From NCBI GenBank assembly GCA_947472115.1, contig CANIZU010000053.1, positions 1 through 10,424 of the forward strand: 10,424 nucleotides of DNA, written 5' to 3'. Made by a program: the position numbers and the translations under genes. Below are positions 5,106 through 10,424 of this stretch, piece after piece. The notes under the pieces were generated by a model. That model worked only from the letters and a program-made list of their open reading frames with translations. It ran no database searches and had not been told where the DNA came from. The stretch is from Flavobacteriales bacterium. Its GTDB lineage: Bacteria > Bacteroidota > Bacteroidia > NS11-12g > UBA955. The stretch's first letter is position 1. Each line of letters opens with the position of its first letter.

Positions 5106-6656
5106 TTACAACGGAATGTTACCGTGTTTCTTCTTAGGATTGTTTTTCACCTTATTCTGCAGCATATCAAAGGCCTGAATCAAACGAGTTCTTGTTTCCT
5201 CTGGCAAGATAACTTCATCCACAAAACCGCGCGCTGCAGCCCTGTAAGGATTGGCAAACAGATCGCCATATTCCTTTTCCTTCTCTTTCCATGCGCTATC
5301 ACGATCTTGAGAAGAATCAATTTCTCGTTTAAAGATGATTTCTGCAGCGCCTTTGGCACCCATTACAGCAATCTCCGCCGTGGGCCAAGCAAAATTCATA
5401 TCCGCTCCGATGTGTTTGCTATTCATTACGTCATAGGCGCCACCGTAGGCTTTTCGCGTAATGACAGTAATCCTTGGCACCGTTGCTTCACTAAAGGCAT
5501 AAAGCAATTTTGCACCATTGGTAATAATCGCATTCCATTCTTGATCGGTCCCAGGTAAGAACCCCGGAACGTCTTCCAATACCAACAAAGGAATATTAAA
5601 CGCATCGCAGAAACGCACAAAACGAGCCGCTTTCTGTGAACTATGAACATCCAAAACACCCGCCAAAAACGCAGGCTGATTGGCTACAATTCCTATACTT
5701 TTTCCTGCCAATCGGGCAAACCCGACAACAATATTCTCAGCATATGAGGCATGCACTTCAAAGAATGAATCTGTATCCACAATCCCTTGAATCACCTCTT
5801 TCATATCGTAAGGCTGATTGGGATTCTCCGGAATAATATCCATCAAAACTTCCCTCGCCTCGTTCCCGCCGTGATAGGGCAACGGCATGGGTTTTTCTTC
5901 ACAATTTTGGGGTAAATAAGAAAGCAATTTGCGTAAATTCTGTATGCAAACCACTTCATTGGGAGCCGTCATATGTGCAACGCCACTTTTTGATCCATGA
6001 ACCGAAGCACCACCCAAATCCTCACTGCTCACATCTTCGTTGGTCACCGTTTTTACCACGTTAGGCCCGGTAACAAACATGTAACTGCTATTTTCAACCA
6101 TGAAAATAAAGTCGGTTAATGCAGGAGAATAAACAGCACCACCGGCACAAGGACCCATGATAGCCGAAAGTTGAGGAATCACACCGCTGCTTTGAACGTT
6201 GCGATAAAAAATATCAGCATATCCACCCAAAGAAACCACACCCTCTTGGATACGAGCCCCACCAGAATCATTCATTCCTATGATTGGAGCGCCATTGGCC
6301 AATGCCATTTCCATGATTTTGCAGATTTTCTCCGCATGGGTTTCACTTAACGATCCACCAAAAACAGTAAAGTCTTGTGAAAATACATAAGTGGTTCTGC
6401 CATTCACTTTACCATAACCTGTCACTACACCATCACCCAAGAACTGCTGTTTCTCCATACCGAAATCGGTACTGCGATGGGTAACAAAAGCACCCACTTC
6501 GCAAAAACTGCCTTCATCCATGAGCAACGCAATACGCTCGCGGGCCGTCAACTTGCCCTTTTTGTGTTGAGCATCAATACGAGTTTGTCCACCACCCAAA
6601 GATGCTTCCTCGCGTTTTTGAATTAATATTTGTCTACGAGAATCCATAAATTTCAT
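5106..6656 (-). CDS. pccB: Acyl-CoA carboxylase carboxyltransferase (beta) subunit, probably propionyl-CoA carboxylase
   Basis: A 516-residue carboxyltransferase of the usual 510-530 length, transferring CO2 from biotin to an acyl-CoA in the cytoplasm. The N-terminus (SRRQILIQKREEASLGGGQ, then HKKGKLTARERI) is typical of the PccB/MmdA family. Two crotonase-type halves are visible. The N-half has DSGGARIQEGV (130-140) and the first oxyanion motif GPCAGGAVYSP (168-178). The C-half has LEDVPGFLPG (360-369) and KAYGGAYDVM (402-411). Asp409 aligns with Asp422 of Streptomyces coelicolor PccB, reported to favour propionyl-CoA. A TTG start at 6671 is possible, but ATG at 6656 or 6647 is likelier; I used 6656. 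No decarboxylase or methylmalonyl-CoA epimerase/mutase genes are in view. porV ends 40 bases upstream and the barrel gene starts 5 bases downstream. The family is sure, the substrate probable. Confidence 0.93.
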   Translation of the reverse strand: MKFMDSRRQILIQKREEASLGGGQTRIDAQHKKGKLTARERIALLMDEGSFCEVGAFVTHRSTDFGMEKQQFLGDGVVTGYGKVNGRTTYVFSQDFTVFGGSLSETHAEKICKIMEMALANGAPIIGMNDSGGARIQEGVVSLGGYADIFYRNVQSSGVIPQLSAIMGPCAGGAVYSPALTDFIFMVENSSYMFVTGPNVVKTVTNEDVSSEDLGGASVHGSKSGVAHMTAPNEVVCIQNLRKLLSYLPQNCEEKPMPLPYHGGNEAREVLMDIIPENPNQPYDMKEVIQGIVDTDSFFEVHASYAENIVVGFARLAGKSIGIVANQPAFLAGVLDVHSSQKAARFVRFCDAFNIPLLVLEDVPGFLPGTDQEWNAIITNGAKLLYAFSEATVPRITVITRKAYGGAYDVMNSKHIGADMNFAWPTAEIAVMGAKGAAEIIFKREIDSSQDRDSAWKEKEKEYGDLFANPYRAAARGFVDEVILPEETRTRLIQAFDMLQNKVKNNPKKKHGNIPL

Positions 6657-6696
6657 AATTAAACCACCCAATAATTGATGGGTAGCAGTTTCAATA

Positions 6697-7911
6697 CTAG
6701 TCTTTTGGAGAATCTTTCAATGATTCCAAATCAAACAACAAAGAGAAACGCATTTGATTTTGCAATGGATGACGGCTTGCAAATGGAACCAAATAGGCCG
6801 CATTCACAGTGAATGTTTGATATTTCAAACCAATCCCCATCGTTCCGTATTGTCTTCCACCTTTGGTCTTGGCTTCATAAAACACACCACCGCGAAGGGT
6901 AAATTTATCATCATAGATATATTCCGCACCACCACTCAACATATATTCACGTAACTCTTCCTTTAATCCGCCGGGCGCATCGTAAAAAGATTGAACCATC
7001 CCCTGAACCACGTTTACATCTGGATCGCTTCCTGTGTATTGACGAATGCCATTGATTAAAGAATCTTCTCCGTTGTAGGTCACCAAATAATGAGGACGTG
7101 TAGGAACCAATAGTTTATTGATATCAAAATAGACATTAACGGTATTGTAGTTGTCGATTTTATGACTGTAACCCGCACCTAATTTCATATTCGTTGGAAC
7201 AAAATCGCGCTTTTCTTTAGAAGAATAGGTCATTTTAGAACCGATATTCTGAAGGTTTAAACCAAATTGGATTTTGTCGTATCCGCCATTGCTCGATTTG
7301 ACTTCGGTTTTGTATAACAAATTAACATCTCCAGCGCCACCAGTTGCAGCCTTGTAATCGATTCCACTAAAAGCTCTATTGCCAGTAAGGTTTGAGTAGA
7401 TAAAACGCAAATTCACACCCATGGAGAATTTTTTGGTGAACTGAGTAGCATATCCACCGTCTAATGCGAATTCGTTGGGTGTAAACTGACCGGTTGGGTT
7501 ACCATCGAAATCAGTAAATTGAATATTACCCAGTGAAAAATATCTCATAGAAGCCGAAACTGCACTGTTAGCGCCCACTTTACTATAACCTGACAAATAG
7601 GAGAATCCAACATCACTCACCAAATTTCTAAGCCATGGCGCATACGACATTGAAAAGCCGGTTTTGTTCTTAGCATTGATCAAATTGGCCATATTCCAAC
7701 TACTGCTATTAGCATCTGGATTGAAAAGAGCAACCCCTACATCACCCATTGCCGCAGAACGACTATCTGGCGTAATCGTCAAAAAAGGAACCATCGTAGT
7801 CACTGTATTCAATTGACCAGCCAACTGTTTGGAGCTCAATTGAGTATTTTGAGATTGTAAAAACCCCCATGAAGAAATTGTAAAAAGCGCAATTGTTGCA
7901 GTTTTTTTCAT
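6697..7911 (-). CDS. porV: T9SS outer-membrane shuttle/attachment protein PorV
   Basis: A 404-residue outer-membrane barrel protein (PorV, also called LptO), of the FadL-like family. PorV binds T9SS cargo leaving the translocon and carries it to the PorU-containing attachment complex. A signal peptide (MKKTATIALFTISSWGFLQS) probably ends after residue 20. The hallmark run PFLTITPDSRSAAMGD occupies residues 42-57, followed by DVGVALFNPDANSSSWNMAN and regular amphipathic strands such as KFSMGVNLRFIYSNL, GAGYSHKIDNYNTVNVYFDI and RFSLLFDLESLK near the end. An in-frame ATG at 7950 would add 13 residues before the signal peptide, so ATG 7911 is preferred. porU lies 96 bases upstream on the same strand, the order commonly seen in Bacteroidota. 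A TATTTTTG element 12 bases before the ATG suggests its own promoter. Confidence 0.95.
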   Translation of the reverse strand: MKKTATIALFTISSWGFLQSQNTQLSSKQLAGQLNTVTTMVPFLTITPDSRSAAMGDVGVALFNPDANSSSWNMANLINAKNKTGFSMSYAPWLRNLVSDVGFSYLSGYSKVGANSAVSASMRYFSLGNIQFTDFDGNPTGQFTPNEFALDGGYATQFTKKFSMGVNLRFIYSNLTGNRAFSGIDYKAATGGAGDVNLLYKTEVKSSNGGYDKIQFGLNLQNIGSKMTYSSKEKRDFVPTNMKLGAGYSHKIDNYNTVNVYFDINKLLVPTRPHYLVTYNGEDSLINGIRQYTGSDPDVNVVQGMVQSFYDAPGGLKEELREYMLSGGAEYIYDDKFTLRGGVFYEAKTKGGRQYGTMGIGLKYQTFTVNAAYLVPFASRHPLQNQMRFSLLFDLESLKDSPKD

Positions 7912-7923
7912 AATGCTTATCGG

Positions 7924-7931
7924 CAAAAATA
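7924..7931 (-). promoter_or_regulatory. Candidate Bacteroidota -7 element (TATTTTTG) of porV
   Basis: On the minus strand TATTTTTG matches TAnnTTTG exactly and ends 12 bases before the porV ATG at 7911. A TTAG about 20 bases upstream is only a partial -33 (TTTG) match. If used, porV and possibly pccB and later genes could be expressed separately from porU, with a leader of only a few bases. Confidence 0.5.
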
Positions 7932-8007
7932 TGTTATCGGTTTTGTGCATCCTAATGCTAGGTTAAAGATATTTAATTAAAACGAATATTATTCTGAATC
8001 ATTCTAA

Positions 8008-10424
8008 CTAGAGTTTGATAAATTTCCCACCCACGCTTTGTTTCAATCCGTCCTCTGTGGTTAGTACGATTTGATAAAAGTAAACCCCGCCCATGAGCTG
8101 ACCCCCATTGTGTGATCTCCCGTCCCAAACCATCGCCTCAACTTTATTTTGGGCTGACTCAAGCCAGATTCCACCCGTCTGAACTTCTCGCCCGGCTGCA
8201 TCATAAACAAACCACTTTGAAGTGATATTTTCCCCTGGTAAAGTATGTCGTAACGTAACAGTAAATGCCGGAGCCCCCCCCGACCCAGAACTTTCACGTC
8301 CATCAAATGGTACCGGGAACGCCGAAGATTCAGTAATTTCAAAAGTTCTTGGAGGAATCACCAAGCATTCAACCGAACCTTTGCCACCGTTATTATAAAT
8401 GTCCCATGCCTTACAAGTAAGTATATGTTTTCCAGGCACCAAGCCATTTAGAGGGATGCGCACGGTTCCAGTAGTGTATGAATTGACATCGTAGGAGAAA
8501 TATTCGTTGAGGACATATGACCGTTGATCTTCTGTTCCTTCGTCAACCACGAGTAACAAATCACGACCAATCCCGGCGCCAGTTGCGTTGATTCCATCCT
8601 TATCAAAAATGCGGGCAACAAAATCTACATCGCGGGCCACTTTTCCACCGCTAATAAATGTTGTATCCTGCATAAATGATCGTACGATCGGACCATCTGA
8701 TCCTGGATTAATACCCACTTCACTACCCCCAATGATAAATTGCCACGACCCAGCAGCATCAGTTTCTCCGTTATGGGCATAAAATTTAGCCACACCAATG
8801 CCATAATTATATGAAATGTCCTTGGGTACTGAAAAAACCAATTGGAATTCACCATTTCTTATAGAAACCTGTCCATTAAACAACACTCCAGATTGCTCTA
8901 AGAATGGCACAGGCGATGCACTTTTATCATTGTTTAAGGTGAATTTCTGCGATGGTTTATCGAATACTTTTACCCACATATTACCATTAAATTTGGCAAA
9001 CTTGCCCACCAATCGCTCATTCACATGTCCCTTTAAAGTAATAATAGAAAATGCCTTTACGGTATCTCTAAAAGCACTTGTTGATTTGCCATTTACACTA
9101 TCCACATCAATGATATGTTTTGGAAACGCAATAGGCATACTCGCATCACCCAAAAGGGCAAATTTATTGTCTTCGCTATTGTATGGTGGCGGTCGATTTT
9201 TCATTTTCTGAAACACCTCACCCAGCGTAGGAATGGGTTCATTGGGTTTCGGAAATCCGTATTTTGTCCAAAAGTCGCTATTGATTTGTGTATTTCCACT
9301 CACATAAACCAAACGCGTAGTGCTCATCAGAGCAATTGGGCCTCCTTTTGGATTTAGCAATGCGAGGACGCCGGCACTTTTCACTTTGGGATCATCGTAT
9401 TGACTAAATTCACAAGTAGCCGTAAACATGATGGGCATCTTGTAGGTATTATTCCATGAATTAATCATTGGAATATCCAATATGGCTTCTTGCGCCCAGC
9501 CTTTAATACCTCCATGACCTTGATAATTAAAGAATAAAACACCATCCTTCATATTTCGATTTATGGCAGCGCTCATTTCAGGGTAACTTTCATTATTGCC
9601 TGTAGTGGCCTGTTTGAATGCATCTGAATAGAGTTTATTGACGTTTAAATAAGGATAAAACTGATTGATGTATTGTGCATTCTTTTCACTTTCTTGTACA
9701 AATTCGGTTTCCCAACTTTCATCTGCATCATCACATCCGAATGCAATATTTGATCGCCAAGGCCCTAGAGCCAATGGGTTACTATATCGCTTGAGTTTTT
9801 CAACCACACCCATCGCTTCATCCAATGTGTAACAGGGTATTCGTCCAACCGGAACGGTAAGTTTAGATTTAATAATTTCTGGATCACCCTCAGCCGAATC
9901 CAAATAACCCAAGAAATCGTCCAAGCTAAAATTGGCGTTGTTGTTATAGGATTGATAGACTGGGACAAAATTGGTGTTATCCACCAATCGATCTTGCATA
10001 TCGTACGATGCCGCGCCAAAGATTGTCACAAATCGCAATTTCACACCTTGACTTTCCGAGTATTTGTATTGCCAACGCAAATAGTTCCGGATGGCCATCA
10101 AATCTTGCATACCACCAGAAAATTCATTGTAAATCTCTTGAGGTGTTACCACAATCGTTTTAAAATTGGTTGGGGCCGACTCTCTGAATAATTTTAAGGC
10201 ATTGGCCGCTTTGGAAAAATTGGGATGAGTAATAATAACAAACTCATAGGGTCCTTGAAATGCAATATTTTGATTCGATAATGATTTTAAGAATTTTGGC
10301 TTTAAAAAACCACTCCCACTTGGATCGAAACAAACAAATGTATTATGGTCGATTTTACCGGCAAGCAGCATCGAGAATTTATTACCCGAAACCGGTTGAA
10401 GTATCATCGAGGCCGGCTTTAGTG
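8008..10424 (-). CDS. porU: T9SS C-terminal signal peptidase PorU (gingipain-like C25), 5' end outside the window
   Basis: About 804 C-terminal residues; the frame is open through the right edge (LKPAS before MILQPV), so some 300-400 N-terminal residues, including the signal peptide, are missing. PorU is the surface protease that removes the C-terminal sorting domain of T9SS cargo and links the cargo to A-type lipopolysaccharide. The Peptidase_C25 domain covers roughly the first 430 residues shown, from FVIITHPNF and YLRWQYKYSESQ onward. The catalytic His is in FFNYQGHGG (codon 9514-9516) and the catalytic Cys in FTATCEFSQYD (codon 9412-9414). KFALLGDASMPIAFP closes the domain. A beta-rich region follows, and the last 110 or so residues form a CTD-like domain (WFVYDAAGREV, GGVYFYQI, ending GGKFIKL), as expected because PorU itself keeps a CTD. 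An eight-G run interrupts codons just before that domain. Confidence 0.95.
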   Translation of the reverse strand, partial: LKPASMILQPVSGNKFSMLLAGKIDHNTFVCFDPSGSGFLKPKFLKSLSNQNIAFQGPYEFVIITHPNFSKAANALKLFRESAPTNFKTIVVTPQEIYNEFSGGMQDLMAIRNYLRWQYKYSESQGVKLRFVTIFGAASYDMQDRLVDNTNFVPVYQSYNNNANFSLDDFLGYLDSAEGDPEIIKSKLTVPVGRIPCYTLDEAMGVVEKLKRYSNPLALGPWRSNIAFGCDDADESWETEFVQESEKNAQYINQFYPYLNVNKLYSDAFKQATTGNNESYPEMSAAINRNMKDGVLFFNYQGHGGIKGWAQEAILDIPMINSWNNTYKMPIMFTATCEFSQYDDPKVKSAGVLALLNPKGGPIALMSTTRLVYVSGNTQINSDFWTKYGFPKPNEPIPTLGEVFQKMKNRPPPYNSEDNKFALLGDASMPIAFPKHIIDVDSVNGKSTSAFRDTVKAFSIITLKGHVNERLVGKFAKFNGNMWVKVFDKPSQKFTLNNDKSASPVPFLEQSGVLFNGQVSIRNGEFQLVFSVPKDISYNYGIGVAKFYAHNGETDAAGSWQFIIGGSEVGINPGSDGPIVRSFMQDTTFISGGKVARDVDFVARIFDKDGINATGAGIGRDLLLVVDEGTEDQRSYVLNEYFSYDVNSYTTGTVRIPLNGLVPGKHILTCKAWDIYNNGGKGSVECLVIPPRTFEITESSAFPVPFDGRESSGSGGAPAFTVTLRHTLPGENITSKWFVYDAAGREVQTGGIWLESAQNKVEAMVWDGRSHNGGQLMGGVYFYQIVLTTEDGLKQSVGGKFIKL
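8274..8281 (-). repeat. Eight-base G homopolymer within the porU coding strand
   Basis: The plus strand reads eight consecutive C; the porU coding strand therefore has eight G, encoding the Ser-Gly-Gly-Ala turn of ESSGSGGAPAF. The frame is intact as given. It is the longest G/C homopolymer I noticed in this otherwise AT-leaning window. Confidence 0.9.

Noticed and set aside
6666..6683. ACCCA/TGGGT stem between porV and pccB as a terminator
   Set aside because: Only five base pairs with an eight-base loop and no U-run; read-through into pccB is more likely.
7981..8007. Short palindromic patches (GAATgATTC, GAATAaTATTC) after the porU stop
   Set aside because: Low-complexity A/T sequence with five-base arms; not enough for a terminator or operator call.
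8061..8342. 93-codon minus-strand frame inside porU
   Set aside because: It is a shadow of porU in another frame with no family features; relevant only as the frame reached if the G tract loses one base.

Overview
The window reads as chromosomal DNA from a member of the Bacteroidota (Bacteroidetes). The evidence is a paired porU–porV of the type IX secretion system (T9SS), which is confined to that phylum; several matches to the Bacteroidota -7 promoter element TAnnTTTG close to start codons; starts without recognisable Shine-Dalgarno sequences; and moderately AT-rich composition. The class cannot be fixed from the sequence. No mobile element, RNA gene or CRISPR array was seen.

Layout, left to right. 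Positions 1-470 hold the N-terminal end of a minus-strand LolC/LolE/FtsX-type ABC transporter permease that runs off the left edge. Divergent from it, across about 34 bases, is an exported DUF1343/NamZ-family protein (505-1842, probable exo-N-acetylmuramidase). A small DUF4920 lipoprotein follows (1861-2232) with its own promoter at the NamZ stop codon. The 193-base gap at 2233-2425 carries a degenerate 16-bp-period tandem repeat and a perfect 43-nt palindrome, probably a two-way terminator between converging transcription units.

From 2426 to the right edge all genes are on the minus strand, in transcription order: porU (3' two thirds or so), porV, a biotin-dependent acyl-CoA carboxylase carboxyltransferase (pccB-like), an unrecognised small outer-membrane beta-barrel protein, accB (biotin carrier) and accC (biotin carboxylase).

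How they fit together. PorU and PorV form the outer-membrane station that removes C-terminal sorting signals from T9SS cargo and attaches the cargo to the surface. AccC, AccB and the carboxyltransferase provide all three activities of an acyl-CoA carboxylase. The carboxyltransferase has the Asp that marks propionyl-CoA rather than acetyl-CoA preference, so a propionyl-CoA carboxylase with separate carrier and carboxylase subunits is the best reading. The barrel protein lies 5 bases behind pccB and its role is unknown. The left part encodes cell-envelope functions: peptidoglycan turnover and lipoprotein or substrate export.

The points most worth a second look are an eight-G tract in porU just upstream of its C-terminal domain, the barrel gene inside the carboxylase cluster, the substrate-marker Asp, and the palindrome/repeat block at 2290-2397. 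No wholly new system is evident; most genes belong to known families.
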